Positions 26,799 through 40,189 of a stretch of DNA of 64,000 nt are shown in pieces (within the stretch, counting starts at the first letter, position 1; every line of letters begins with the position of its first letter). Position numbers and translations under genes: made by a program. Under the pieces are notes generated by a model that saw nothing but the letters and a program-made list of their open reading frames with translations, had not been told where the DNA came from and made no database searches. The stretch is from Sinotaia quadrata (Eukaryota; Mollusca; Gastropoda; Architaenioglossa; Viviparidae), in assembly GCA_028829895.1 (NCBI GenBank), contig CM054179.1, forward strand, positions 35,774,617 through 35,838,616. Direction: 5' to 3'.

Positions 26799-26965
26799 TT
26801 CGCTTTCACGTCTGACGAGGGCGTGCCAGCAAGACAACACTACCGGCAAAATTCAAACTAGTGCTCAAACAGCAATCAAGATGCTTCACCTCTTTATACG
26901 TAAAAGCAAGGCGTCACATACGATTACAAATACAGAAGTCCAACACACTAACTCACTATCTCACA
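26799..26965 (-). other. Probable 5' UTR segment with upstream splice acceptor
   Basis: On the minus strand a pyrimidine tract 'tttctttttctttag' gives a strong acceptor, with the exon starting at 26965. In-frame stops lie between it and the ATG at 26798, so this part would be non-coding and joined to an upstream leader exon. That supports a separate start of transcription for the seven-repeat protein. A second, internal acceptor-like site (exon start 26615, 'tacttttactcag', phase 0) could instead receive the 90-bp exons. Confidence 0.4.
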
Positions 26966-29900
26966 CTAAAGAAAAAGAAAATCCATCTTGGAAGTAACTG
27001 TCACTAAGTGTACTAAACTGGCAGGACCGCATAAGGATTAAAAGAAAGTGGAATGTTATCTCGACAGCCAGCTCGCAACAGCTCAGCAAATTCAAAGAAG
27101 GGAAATTATTAAATCCCCCCCCCCCCCACCTTAAAAACACCCCTTATAGAGTTCCCCTGTGAAGATACCGTTTTGAGTACACAAACGAGTTTCAATTAAA
27201 AAGTAAGCGTTTTAACCTACATTTTACGGATTAAGTTCGGACAGGGAGATGACTCCAAAATGAAATATGGCTAGTTATCGTAAGTTATTTCAAAATTAGG
27301 AAGAGAGATACTTTTCCACAAGTCTGGTATAGTATCTCTGCAGATTGAAAAACTACATTAAATTAACCGCGTATTATTAACTTAATCACTAAATGTTGTT
27401 TTTCGTTCGTTAATTAGCAAACCAAGACGGGAAAAGACTACATGTAAGTTTTTGCTCAGGATTAAAAAAAACTAACAACAATGTAAACTTCTATTTGCTA
27501 AGAATTCGATGCTGTTATAATTATTACTTAATTAAGTAGTTGTTCTCGTGAAAAGACGTCAAATGAAAACGGAGAACATTATACACATAAATCTGACGTG
27601 ATAAGGACTACTTTATCCAACACTTGGCTCTATGTATTTCTACTTAGGCTCCGCGCTTTTGTTTGTATTTGCGTACGTATGTTACGGCGATATACCGTTA
27701 TTTTGACTTGACGATTAGTGTATGTAGATGCATATGTCTGTAGTGTGGTAGTCAAAACTTCTTCCTGAATTTACGCAGCTGGTCCTGGCGAAATGAGCTA
27801 GAAACTCTAAGGTAGAAGTTATATGAACAGACATAAATTTATGTAAACAATTAGTCAGTCATCTTTTAAAATTTGAAAAGAAAATCTGACTGATACAAAT
27901 CTTTCAAAGTGAAGCCATACGAGTTTTTGAACTGCAGTATATTATAAACATGCGTTTTTGTGTCACAGTTCTCCGACCTCAGAAATCGGTATTTTTCTCA
28001 TGGCACTCGTCTCCCAGCAACTATAAGAAACATACCGCACTCTCGTTTCTGACTAACTATACGCTATTAATAAGAGTATTTCAGTGCAAACTCTTTCCCA
28101 CGAACAGTCCGAGGGTAACGATTAATAAACAAACTCTTTTTGATAACAACCAGCAGGCTGTATTTCACCGAGACATTACAAGAATCCATTGTCAACAGGA
28201 CGTTAATCACTCATAAATTCAAGTCATATACAGACTTAGGTAGCCGGTATCCGAGTATGGACTTATGGCTTTGAATATTCACTCTATGAAGAAATTCAGT
28301 AACAAGCTTTGTACATTCAATCTATAAGTTTTGTACATTCAATTGTGTGAGCAAATTCAATAATAAGCAACTCTTGTCAGTTCAATCCTTCAACCGCTAC
28401 AAATCCAATCAGAGGAAGTTTTAACCATAACCCTGTGCCTGAAACTGTCCCTGGAGCACTCGTGCTCGCTCCCTTAAGAGAACAGTCACGGCATGGTATG
28501 TTGTCAGCCAAAACACTTTCAAGAATATTCCACATAGCATTTGAGACCACTGCTAATGCTAAGTGAAAGTCACGACGACAATCAAAACTCACGAGACCAC
28601 TGTAGGACCAGCCAAGATCTTCTTACCTGAGAAATATCTGTTAAGTACCCCTTTTAATCCCTAATCACCCCGAGGAATATTACTACCCGACAACAATGGA
28701 ATACAAAGACAAGGTCATCGCCATAAAATCGAATGAAAAACTATTTTGGCTAACGTATTAGGGAGAATTATCCGATCGAATGAATAGCTAAGACCTTAAT
28801 GGCAGCGCCATTACGTGTACTAATCGTCACAAGTCAGAAGTCATGAATTGTTTGCTGTCTTTAACGTACCCGGAACCGCCCTTTAAATTACTAATCATTC
28901 TAACTTAAGCCCTTTGTAGGAGAGATCGAGTATTGTCCTGAAATCGAACGTTTTGATCAGTACTGCAGTTAATCGCCGTGGAACCGCGAAACATTGTGAC
29001 ATTGATGAGAGGGCTGGTGACAAAGGAAAAAAAAGAGGGAGGGGAAAGAACTCTAAAATCTAACGGTCATAATGTATGAAGTCACTTGTACAATATCAAA
29101 ACACCTCAAACACATATTTCACTCAAAAACATGCTGACAGCTTTATTCAGCACTCATTGTCAAACAAGACTTTATACAATAAAGTGATTTATGAAAATTA
29201 ACATATTTGAATTGCCCTATACGCTTACGTCATAAGTATCAGGCTGTAAGGTGTACATTTCTATTGCACGGACTGTGCGGTGCGGTTTGTCTTAATGTCG
29301 ACAGGAATAAGCTATTGTCGAATCCAAAGCCCGCCCGACTTAGGGCTTGTAAACATATTTTTTCTAATTAATTAATATACAACCTACAAGATAATAAACT
29401 TCTCTTATGAAAATAAAATATCAAATTTGCATGTGAAATATAATTTCAAGTAAAACAATAAACTTATTATCCTCAGTGCACCTTAATTTATCATTTCATC
29501 TGTAGAAGAATATTTATGCTAGGTATTATAAAGGATGTTTTTTCTTTGTACTATCTAGGTCAGAGGTGTTCATGTTTACTTCTATACCACCTGGCACGAC
29601 GTCTATCGCCGTGTTCTGCCAGGTCCACCTACCTATCGGTCCTGCCCCCAACCAATCGCGAACGCTAACCTTGCACCCTGCTAGTTTTCCTTCTAACATT
29701 CTGCCAAGTTCAAACAAAGACTGATAACGATTAAAGAAAGCGCCTTTCGTAACAAACTGCTTGAAGTACAACATGCGTCTGGACAAAGAAAGGCTCATTT
29801 CAATATATTTAAAACAAAGATGTGAAAGGGAGGCCACTTGGTGCTTTGCAACAAATGTTGACTCCAGTTTTAATGTCGGTCGAACAAATGGAAGAGCAAT

Positions 29901-30767
29901 GCTGCTATGGAGACTCGTGTTGCATGAACATTCCACTCGATTACGACCTAACCGGCTTTTGACATGTATGTTATGGTCGAGTTTGTAAATTACTTCAATT
30001 CACGATCAAATAGTGCTCACTTGCAGGGAATATGTCTTTATACTAGAGCCGGAGCTGCGAAACAATGATAAGAGGGTCAAATAGTCCTGGACTGCTTACT
30101 GACTTTAATCTAGCGGCAAGAATTTATTAGCGATATCATCAAAACACCGAAATCAATGGAGGAAAGAAATACACCATATCAACTAAAAGGCCAACTCTCA
30201 GTAGGCACTCTAGCGTGAAAACTTGAAAAGAGGAATCCGCCTAGAAAACAGCCAGCACACCCACTCGTGCCTGAAGAAAAGAAAAGTTTACGAAGAGAAC
30301 AAGCAACACATACGCTCTAGCATAGAGAAAAGGGGTGGGGTCGGAGACATCGTTTTAAAAACTGAGTGGAAAACGACTGCGCTCTTCAAATCAGGAAGAA
30401 AGCGAAGGTCCACTTAATCCTGTTGAAAAACCGTGACGAGCAATTCTTTCTTTCACTGTTTCCATGCCACACTGGATTGGGAACGACAATCTTTTCTCCT
30501 ATAGACCTATACTAACTGGAAAAAAGTTAACATTCATTTCTTGTAGTCTACTCTTTGACCGATAGCCAGTCATAAAAATTTCAACCATAGCTGATCCGAC
30601 ATAATCGGATGCAGGAGTTAGAAATTTTTCTACTCCATTCCCCTCTATATCAGCACTAGATTCGTAATTGAATATGAGTCAACATTCACCTCTACATTTA
30701 CCTCTTGGTCGTTTGCTCTAAAGACAAATTGTTTCTGTACTTTTTTAAAACTTATTAGCTCGCACTG
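26966..30767. other. Less AT-rich upstream region, no gene assigned
   Basis: This stretch has more CpG than its surroundings, a C-run at about 27115-27127 and no minisatellites. It may contain the promoter and leader exon of the seven-repeat ORF. A minus-strand frame of 136 codons (29526-29936) and shorter ones show no domain I recognise. Confidence 0.35.
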
Positions 30768-31145
30768 CTAACCACTGGGCTCACACTATTAACACACTAG
30801 GTTCATGTTGCTAACACTAGACTCACACTGTTAACAATAACACTAGGTTCATTTTGCTAACACTAGATTCTTAACTATTAACACATAGGTTCATGTTGCT
30901 AACACTAGACTGTTAACTATTAACACTAGGTTCACATTGCTAACACTAGACTCTTAACTATTAACACTATGTTCATGTTGCTAATACTAGACTCTTAACT
31001 ATTAACACTAGGTTCACGTTGCTAACACTAGATTCACTAGGCTCACACTGTTAACACTAGGCTCACATTGCTAACACTACACTCTTAACTATTAACACTA
31101 CATTCATGTTGCTAACACTAGACTCTTAACTATTAACACTAAGTT
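30768..31145. repeat. Minisatellite, about 41-bp unit
   Basis: About nine copies built from 'ttaactattaacactaggtt' and 'catgttgctaacactagac', with some units shortened by internal deletion. Confidence 0.85.
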
Positions 31146-31752
31146 CATGTGTACTAGTAAACATGCATGCACACTTAGTACTACCCCCTGCCTCAGAGTG
31201 CCTTCAGAACTTCACAAACACTTATTTTCCTCAATATTTATTAACATTTTAGGGAGAATAACTTCTGCTAACTCCTTTACAGTGATTATCAATTCGCTGA
31301 GTTCATGGGAACACAATTACACTTTCTGAGAGGATATTTATGAGTGATCTCAACATTCATTTACATACTTTCAAATTTACTCACATACAAAGCCTGCACA
31401 AAGTATACATTTCATTAGATAGTGAAGTAAAATAGAAAATAAACGTTGTAAAGTAATATAACTGCTTAATGACAATAAACAGGTAATAGAAGAAAAGAGA
31501 AGAAATACTAGCAGACAAAACCAGCATTGCCCAAGTAAAAAATAACCAAAACACAACTGATTTTTTAATAGCTTTGGTCAATTAAAGAAAACTAAGTCTT
31601 GTTTAATTAGTTCTGTATAAATATATATATTCTTACTCAAAATAAATGTTGAACATTTTTTTCTGTAAGAGACAATGTTTTCTGACAGGCAGTTTTATTT
31701 GTTGAATTAAGAGCAGTCACAGTGACATGTCAGTGCAGATGGCCACATGCGG

Positions 31753-31990
31753 AATGCTTAATATTTGCCTGATGAATAATAGGTCATTTGTGTGGTGCTT
31801 ATGGAAGACACTGAACTGTGGGTGGGACAGTTGACAGATTCTGGTGTATATTATATTTATATTTACATATATTTACTCAACCTAGTAAAAATATCATCTG
31901 CCATATAAGCAGTCCAGTTACCGGTAGGGAAACATCATTCATACCCAAAATATCTCAGTCTAAACTATATATTAACAAATCATCTACCAA
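31753..31990 (+). repeat. Diverged direct repeat, copy A
   Basis: About 240 bp that match 33803-34049 along their whole length with many substitutions and small indels. Shared landmarks include 'gacagattctggt', 'tttactcaacc' and 'caaaatatctca', all in the same order. It is either an old local duplication or two members of a dispersed family. Confidence 0.7.
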
Positions 31991-33802
31991 ATGCGCTTCA
32001 GACCTAATTAACCAAAAGTTCATCCTTCAAAAATGAGTTTACTAAAAGACCAATTTACCAAAAGTCCTAGGGTGAAATGTCCTTTATAAAAAGTCCATGT
32101 GCAAAATGTCTGGCAATTGCCTGCAAAGTAAACCAACCTAAGAGCTAAATGCTTTAACTATACTCAACTACAAAAAAATTAGAAGGCAACCTCCACCATC
32201 CAATACCTCTCCCCTCCACCTCCATAAACATGTTCTGTGGCCAGAGCTTTTATCACTGAACAAATCACCAGGCTATACCACATAATGCTTCATCCAGCCT
32301 GTTGACCTAGTGTGCTTTTATATGAATAAGGGGATACAACTGTGTAATGAAATACATTATTCTTAAGTTGTCGTTTGTGAATTAAAAATTCATTGTTTGG
32401 GGGTGGGAGGGGGTTGGGGAGCCTAAAATCCCAGTTCAGGCTTCTGAGTTAAAGTTTAAAAACTGCGTTCTTCAAGATGAATCTACAAATTATGATATGT
32501 TTAACTCAAAATGAGAATTTTTATAGTTTTATAGAGGACAGTCAGACTAACAGATGTTCAAAATTATATGTGTAGATATAACTACTGCTTAAAGGTAAAA
32601 CAAATGAAGGGCAATAAAGATATAACAGAACAAAAGAGAAGAACTACACTAGCAAACTTTAAAATAATACTCTTTAAAAGAATTTTTCCAAATTCCTGAT
32701 AATTTGGGTATTTATATTGTTTCTTACAGTGTGAATTAAGCTCAAAGGAATTTTGTGTTGAAACAATCAATTGACTTTGAAATAACTGAAAGTAATCCAG
32801 ATGTTACAGCATGTAACAGTCCAGTTTAGGACCAGGAAAGAGACTAGCATATCAATGTCAGTGATTAGACATTTATTTGCATAAATAAAATGTTTATTTT
32901 ATCTCTGTGGTTTGCAAAGAAATATTGTTGATTGCTGTCTGTTTAAAACATAGCAAAAGATGGTGTCTGCTATAGAGATAGACCTCATTATTCCATTATC
33001 CCTTGGAATTTTGAACAAACAACTCACTATATCTCGCTAATCTGGCATGAAAGTTGCCTAGCTCAATGACATGTCAACACAGTACCAACTATGGTAACTT
33101 CCTCAAAACTACTAATGTGCCTAGATTTTCTTCTGGTCCACTAATGAGGATGACCAATAAATGTAACTGTTAACCAAAGATACTGCTCTGCCATTATCTA
33201 AAGATAAATTATAAACATTTAAACCATAAAACATTCAGGCACTGTTCTGCCATTAACCAACAATATAAACATCCAAATACTGTTCTGCCATTAACTAGAT
33301 ATAAACATCCAGACTTTGCAAATTAACTAGATGCACAATAAATATCAGGTCATATGAAATACAATAGATTATTGTTTTACAACTTTGATTTGTAAACTGA
33401 TCAATTTCAGCAACTGTCTTTGTGTTTGCTAATTCAATTATTATCACTGTGTATGCAAACATCTTGTAGGGACAAGAGATTATCTTTTTTCCCTTATGCT
33501 ATGAAATGTCTGCATTATGTCTTAACTGAATGTTTAACAAACAGGTTATAGACAATGTTGGTGTACATCTAAAATTATTTTGAGTCTACTGTTGGGGCTA
33601 TTCCAGGCCTCTAGAGTAGAGAGAGGTGTTTGTACAAAAATGTGCTCTTATTAAAAAGCCTCATGATTGGGAGGAAAATTAGCAATTATATATTTTTTAA
33701 TATAAACAACACCAACTGCTGAGTTTTAATATAAGAAACTAATGAAACTTGAAAATTCAAACTGCTTTACAAGTATAAACATAAAAATAAATAAAAGAGT
33801 CA

Positions 33803-34049
33803 TAATGCTTAATACTCGCCCAATGAACAATAGTTCATTTTGTAGTGATTACAAAACACACTGGACTAGAAATCTGTGGGAGGGGAGGGGTGACAGATTC
33901 TGGTATATATTATATTTACATACATTTACTCAACCCAATAAAACTATCACTCTCTGCCATATGCCTTATATCGGCATGGGAACATTGCTCATAGCCCAAA
34001 ATATCTCATTCTAAACTTTATATATATACTCAACGAATTATCTACCAAA
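33803..34049 (+). repeat. Diverged direct repeat, copy B
   Basis: Partner of 31753-31990, about 2.05 kb away in the same orientation; both end in 'atctaccaaa' (34040-34049 here). No terminal inverted repeats or coding content seen. Confidence 0.7.
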
Positions 34050-34681
34050 GGCTATATAGCCTTCATCAGGACAATATACTTATTAATAACAATTACAAGA
34101 ACAATGAATGAGTAAGCCTTATCAATATATGAGAAAGTATTCTGAATAGAACAGTGGTTGTATTAAAGACTTTTACAATATTTACATTGGCAGCCATTTA
34201 AGAATATTTTAATAAGACTAAAATTGAATTTAACACCACATGCTTTAAAGAATTTTAACAAGACTGAAAGTGAATTTAAATTAAGCACTTTAAAGACAAT
34301 TTTAAAAACAGGAACCAAGCAATTCAGGACATATAAAAGGACTGCACAAGAATCTATTATAGAGCTCTAAAACAATTTTAACAGGACTGGAAGAGAATTT
34401 AGGGCATCTAAAGACAAATATAACAGGACTGGGAGAATTTCTGACAAGCATAAAGATTATCTCACTTGGATAGAAAGAGAAAAGATACAAATGAGACAAA
34501 CAAGGTTTTCTGAATGAGAGAAAGGTTGATAGATAAAAAGAATACTTAAAGGAAATATCATAAGAGAAATCATACCTGGGATCTATGACTCTAAAGCTTT
34601 CTTAACAGGACAGAAAGCATACCCACAAAATTAACACATGCACAACATGCACAAACAATGGGTTCAAACATAAGCTCTTGC

Positions 34682-34771
34682 CTGTTTCTCTCGTTCTTGA
34701 GCTTTAGCATAATCCAGAGAGCCTATTTTAGATGTAGCCTTTTCTTTGAAATCAAGTTTCTGTGTCTCTAT
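34682..34771 (-). CDS. Tau-like repeat exon 6, C-terminal type
   Basis: Ninety bp in phase 0 after an acceptor 'tttgtatatacag'. The start reads IETQKLDFKEKATSK, followed by IGSLDYAK and a charged end (AQEREKQ) instead of PGGG. The start resembles the segment just after the last full repeat of vertebrate tau (IETHKL-type), so this looks like the C-terminal pseudo-repeat. The downstream junction is CAG followed by GCAAGA, which fits a GC-AG intron and gives exactly the 90-bp length of its neighbours. If this donor is not used, the frame continues for four more residues and stops at TGA. It therefore works either as a cassette or as a C-terminal end. The K-x-G-S motif is intact. Confidence 0.72.
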
Positions 34772-35564
34772 CTGTATATACAAATGAAATTAAAAAATAA
34801 AAATAATGTTATAATTAAAAGAAATAATTCAAAACTATGACTTTAAACAACCCTATACCATCACCAAAAGGACAATGGCAAGGGTCCTCTTCTCTGTGGC
34901 CTCAAACAATCTGCAATATTTCTTCCATCATGTGTTTAAATGGTGAAGTCCTAAAGCATATATTGTTATGGTAAATAGACAAAAGGGCAGGGAAAATTAA
35001 AAAATAATCATTTTGTCAAAGGTGTGTATATATGTGTACATATACATACATACATACACACATACAACCACACTAAAGCACTCCTTATAAACTATACAGT
35101 TCATCATAGTTTCTTGACTCCCCTGTTGCAAGAAATGTACTTATAATAATTTAAGGTGTACAAACATTTCAGTTAATTAATCAAAATTTAAAATGTTATC
35201 TGTATTAGTTTTCTGTAAACAAAATCAAAAATGCATAAATGAGTTAAGTTTGTTTCCCATGAGTTCTGCATTCTGCGGAGCTGCATCTAAAATGATTACA
35301 AGAGATTGCAAATTAATATTGTAGGCACCACTATCCCTGCAACACACACTGTTGACTTTACCTTCTATTTTCTGCCATCTAAATATGATGGACTGCTCCA
35401 GTCTTAGACTGCATTTGTCAGCAATGGCTTTCAAATTTACAATCATTTAGACTCACAAGTATATAATTTGCATAAATATATATATATATATATAAAAACA
35501 CAAGCTCAATCACAATCTCATACAGACAGCAATGAACACTCAAAATACATGCTGTTAGATAGGC

Positions 35565-35800
35565 CACACATACATCTACATTTGCTGTGCCAAAATAGTA
35601 TATGGTTTATACATTTTCATTTGCTGTGCCAAAATAGTATGTTTTAGGCAAACACAAACCTACATTTGCTGTGCCAAAATAGTATATGGTTTAGGCCACA
35701 TATTATATCTTCATTTGCTGTGCACAAAATTATATGCTGTTATTTAGGCAAAACATATTCATATTTGCTGTGCCAAATTATATCTTGGCTTTTGGCTATA
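35565..35800. repeat. Short minisatellite with catttgctgtgccaaa core
   Basis: About four to five copies of 'catttgctgtgccaaaatag' at roughly 60-bp spacing. The left edge of the large segmental duplication falls inside this array. Confidence 0.75.
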
Positions 35801-37305
35801 TTTGTAATCTTAACATTATCCGGATACAATCCAAATACATGACATAACATTTCTAAAACCATTTTTTTATTTAATAAAGAGTCTAGAACAGAAACAAAAA
35901 CTCACTTAAGTGCTCTACATTTTTATGTACTGTTATAACTATGAACAAATATTCAAATGCATATTAATTTGTTAATAAAATTATTTTTTTTATTTCTTCT
36001 GGCTGTTATTTTAATTGTAATCTAATTTTACAATACAATTTAAAATATTTATTTTTATACTTTTAATATAAAATAAAGTCCCAAGTTCTAGCTAAAATTT
36101 CTTTTAGTACTGGACACAAATTGTCTAAAATAAATACACTCTGACTCTTTTATAATTTCATATTATTTTATTTATTGTTTAGGCAGCTTGAATCATTTAG
36201 AAAAGCAGTTAACATTTAATAATTTAAAACTAAACAACTTTTCTTTGATTTTAATTTGAAAAACTAGTAAATGAATTACAGAATTTTACACTAATCCACA
36301 CAGATTAATCAGTTTTTATAAATAAATATCCAATAATTACCAGCAGATACAATCATTTGTTTTAATCAAATAATTTTAATAAAGCACACCAAAAATAAAT
36401 ATTTTAGTTAGTTAGAGATAAGTTATATCATAAGGTTACAGTGCAAATTGATAGTATATACAAATTATACAGTAACATTTTTAAATTTCATTCATAATAT
36501 TTGATTAATTATCAAAATAATTATCAAATGAACATTCAAAACATTGGAACAAGCAGTAAAGTTATTAAAAGATCAGACATAACATAACGTATGCAAAGAT
36601 GTAACCTGTTCACTGCACTATGATTAGATTAACTAATTTTTCTCAAATTTACTATTTTTCTATAAAGCTTCACTATTGTTGCAAGAGTTAAAAAATCTGC
36701 TCTTGAAACCCTGTCTGCAAACCTGGTGACTAAGGTCACTGATATAGTATATATAGAGCAATGCACTCCTTTAGAAATCATATGCTATGTATGTACAGAG
36801 CCTGATATAGTATATGTATAGCACATAGTGTACTATATGTTTCATGCAGTGATATTCATGAAGTAATGTCTCTACATCCCATGATGCAATATTTGTACAG
36901 TGCATGATGTAATGTATATAGAAATATATACATGTATTTAAAGCATGGTTGTGTATATATAGACCATGTTTTCTATATGTACACAGAACATGATTTGATT
37001 AGTGTATAGAGCAAGATGTAGTTTATGTAGAGAGCATGATGTAATGTGTATACAAAGTATAATGTCTTATGTACAGAATTTAATAATGTATGGATCATGA
37101 TGTAATGTGTATATAAAGTATAATGTCTATATGTACAAAATATAATGTATGTACTGAGCATGATGTAATTCTTGCACAAATGATTTATGTAGAACCCATG
37201 ATACAATGCATAAGTAAAAATTATGTAATATAAGTACAAATCATAATATTGTATAATATATAAACCATGACATAGTAAAGGCACTAATCATGATGTAATA
37301 TATGT

Positions 37306-37451
37306 TGATTGATAATGTGGGGAACGCTTCCGGCTTCCGAAGCTTTCGCGTTTGGAGAGGGGGGTGAGAGGGAGGGGGTAAAAAAAAATTTTAAAAAAAA
37401 GAGAGAAAGGAAAAAAAGAAAAGAAAAAAAAGGAAAAAAAAAAGTGTATGT
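37306..37451. mobile_element. 146-bp insertion with A-rich end, absent from copy 2
   Basis: Found by comparing the two duplication copies. The inserted sequence begins 'tgattgataatgtgggg', has a GC-rich body ('ttccggcttccgaagctttc') and ends in a purine/A-rich tract. It is bounded by a 5-bp repeat 'tatgt' (37301-37305 and 37447-37451), as expected of a target-site duplication. It could be a small retroposon or a non-autonomous element. No family is recognised. Confidence 0.5.
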
Positions 37452-38380
37452 ACAAATCATAATGTTATTTAATGTACAGACCATGACACAGTATATATAA
37501 TAAGATTAATTAAATGTATGTACTGCAGATGCGGTAATTCCTGAATATAGAAAGGTAAGATTCAATTACACTAAATTATGTAAAGTAGGTACAGAGCATG
37601 ATGTAAAACTTATATAAATTAGTAAGTCTAATGTTGTACATGTGGACAATATGGTGTGATAAATGTGCATGCAAGAATACGATTTTACACATGAATTATA
37701 TGTAATACATGTACTTATAAAAGTGAAGAACAGAAGGTAATGTAGTATATTTATTATGATATAATACATACAACAGTATGTCATACATGTAAAAAATATG
37801 TAAAACATTATCAAAGTATTATGTAATACACTTACAGAAACTGAATGAAGCAATATGCAATACACTTATACGAATCTTTACAAGTACAAGAAAGATGTAT
37901 TATGAAGCCAGAAAGAAAGCAGATTATGAGTCTGCACAAAATGAAATATTATTAAACAAAATAGAAATGTATCTTCTCATTTACTGTATGAAAGTTAGAC
38001 GTAAATCACTACTCATTCTCATAATACTTATCCTTAGAAAGAAACAATATGAATGAATACTTTGATACAGATGGCAAAAAATAAAAATGATATATAAATA
38101 TTGAACAAGAAATATTTTAAACATCAGAATAACTGATTTCTTGTAAAGTAATCAATTCAGGGTAAAACAAATATACAAGAAAAAATAATTTGGTTTAAAA
38201 AGTCAAGATTAAATTAACAGAACAGTCTCAAAGAAAAAACAAGCAAGAGATCTAAATATAACTAGTTTTTTTTTAAAAAAACAGTGCACAATGAAATAGT
38301 CAATCCAAACATAACAATGCCCAATAAAACTTATGATAATGGATACACGGGTAATCCTAAAACTGTTACCCATTGGCTAC

Positions 38381-38470
38381 CTTCTTATCGCCGCCTCCAG
38401 GAACATGGTGAACATTAATGAGTGACCCAATCTTGGGCAGGGCATTCCACACAAGTTTCATAGACACAAT
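38381..38470 (-). CDS. Tau-like repeat exon 5 (duplicate of exon 4)
   Basis: Ninety bp, phase 0, acceptor 'ttgttttggcag', encoding IVSMKLVWNALP, then KIGSLINVHH and VPGGGDKK: one microtubule-binding repeat with K-x-G-S and PGGG. The donor is AAG followed by GTAGCC, weak after +4, which suggests regulated splicing. It lies in copy 1 of the segmental duplication. It differs from the copy at 45073-45162 at six sites, five of which change the amino acid (codons 4, 6, 7, 23 and 28; codon 26 is silent). Here codon 6 is Leu, the residue also seen at that position in the other repeats, whereas the other copy has Pro. Confidence 0.85.
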
Positions 38471-40189
38471 CTGCCAAAACAATGTAGCATACAAAAGCAG
38501 GTGCTGCACCTATTTCAGCCTTAAAGCAGTTTGTGATTAGCCAAACATATCTGTTAGATACACACCAGGTACCTCAGATGCAGTAACAAAGAGAAGTTAG
38601 TGAGTTATAAAACATATACTGTATCAATTTCCCAGTTATACAGAAACATATTTTCAAAGGACTTTTGTTATATCATTTTACATTTTAAATGTACCTAAAA
38701 TAGTATTACTATAATTATATATTTTACTTCTGTATATTAGTTTGTGGAGAACACCCATAGGCAGCAATAATCAGATATCTCATGACAAACATGGTTTCAA
38801 AATATTTATGATAACTGTACATTGTAATTATAATAGTGTATGTAATTGTTACTATTTCATGATGTGGACAAAGTAGGTTTGTTATATCCATTGTTTAATT
38901 TTCTTAGCAAAGGAATTTAAAATTAATAAAGATTTATAATTGGTAATGTGTCCTTAATTTTGTTAAAAGCAACAAGCTAAAACCACAAGCAAATAAAAAA
39001 TATCAATGCTTACAGTATCATGTAAATAAACTTTTGTTTCAGTGAAGGTTACCAGAAATATTATTAAAGGAAACTATTATTGGAAGTTCAATCAAAAGAT
39101 ATTTTGGCTTCGAAACTGTCACTGAAAGTGATTTTACAAGTGATTTATTTATCATGCAATTTAATTTAATTTAATTTAAAATGCAATTACGTGTATCTTT
39201 AACTCGCTACCTTCCCTTAAAGCCATTTTTAAAAAAAATAAGAACTACAAAATATGAAGCAATATTTCAAACACCAAAATAGTCTTTTTATATTTTAAAA
39301 TATATATAAAAATGCTGGTTTTTAAATAATCCATATTGTAAAATATTACTAAAATTTATATCACAATAGCAAATAATAAGTGGCATAATAAATGAAACAT
39401 GCAAGCAATTAACACATTTAGGGATGCTGTAGTCTGTAGAGTTTCACAAGGAGAGGTCAGTTAGCATTGGCTACCCTAAAAGAATTATTTCTTATCTATC
39501 TTTTAAAAAATAAAATAAATATTCTCCTACTGCACACATTCCTGGATTAGCTATCAGATATATATAATGATTATAAAGAGTTACCAAATAAACACGTAAT
39601 TTTCACAATCTTCTAAATAAAATACCTAAGTCAAACAAGACATAGACAAGAGACACAAGCATGTACACAGTAGAACACAAATATTACCAATAATGTCCAA
39701 CATCGATGTTCCAAACAAAGTAAGTAAAGTCCAGAAATATAACCAAACCTCTGTCCCTAATCTCCACCCCTACAGTCTAAATAAATCAATATTTATAAAA
39801 TATAAATGTGTGAACTACTTATTAGTAACAATAAGTGCAGCAGCCTTTAAAAGTAAAATAAAATGTACTTATAACAAAATGGAAGGCGAATAAATGTAAA
39901 ACACTTAAAAGTTAAAATTTTCTACAGGTCAGAAGTCTTGAGTTGATCCAAAAAAATAGGACACCAATTCATCAATTCTGAGACAAACTGCACAAGTAAC
40001 TGGCATCTCTAAAATATTCTTCAGGTCAAACATCTTGAGATGTTTCAAGCATGGCTAAGTAAGATAATTTCATTTTCAGTAGAAAAAGAAATAAGCATAA
40101 TCACACCTCATAGTATGATTATGTTTATACACAGTTGATGTTGGAAAGCAAACCAACCCAAGTACTTCGTCTGCTGTATACGCACGCAA

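Larger units (their letters stand above)
31146..34681. other. Intron-like stretch with minor repeats
   Basis: No coding exon recognised. It holds the direct repeat pair listed separately, a short array at 33178-33320 ('actgttctgccattaac', about three copies) and degenerate 'tttaacaagactga'-type repeats at 34190-34440. Confidence 0.4.

Noticed and set aside
29526..29936. 136-codon minus-strand frame in the less AT-rich region
   Set aside because: No recognisable domain, no clear splice sites and no repeat similarity; kept only as unassigned.
34850..34925. Acceptor-like site before 'attgtttga' on the minus strand
   Set aside because: In phase 0 it meets a stop codon at once and does not resemble the repeat family.
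36973..37284. 103-codon minus-strand frame, also present in the second duplication copy (43785-44096)
   Set aside because: The frame follows a degenerate 38-bp array; conservation reflects the recent duplication, not selection.
39693..39893. 66-codon plus-strand frame conserved at 46384-46584
   Set aside because: It is shared only because of the segmental duplication, has no domain and is antisense to intron sequence of the gene.
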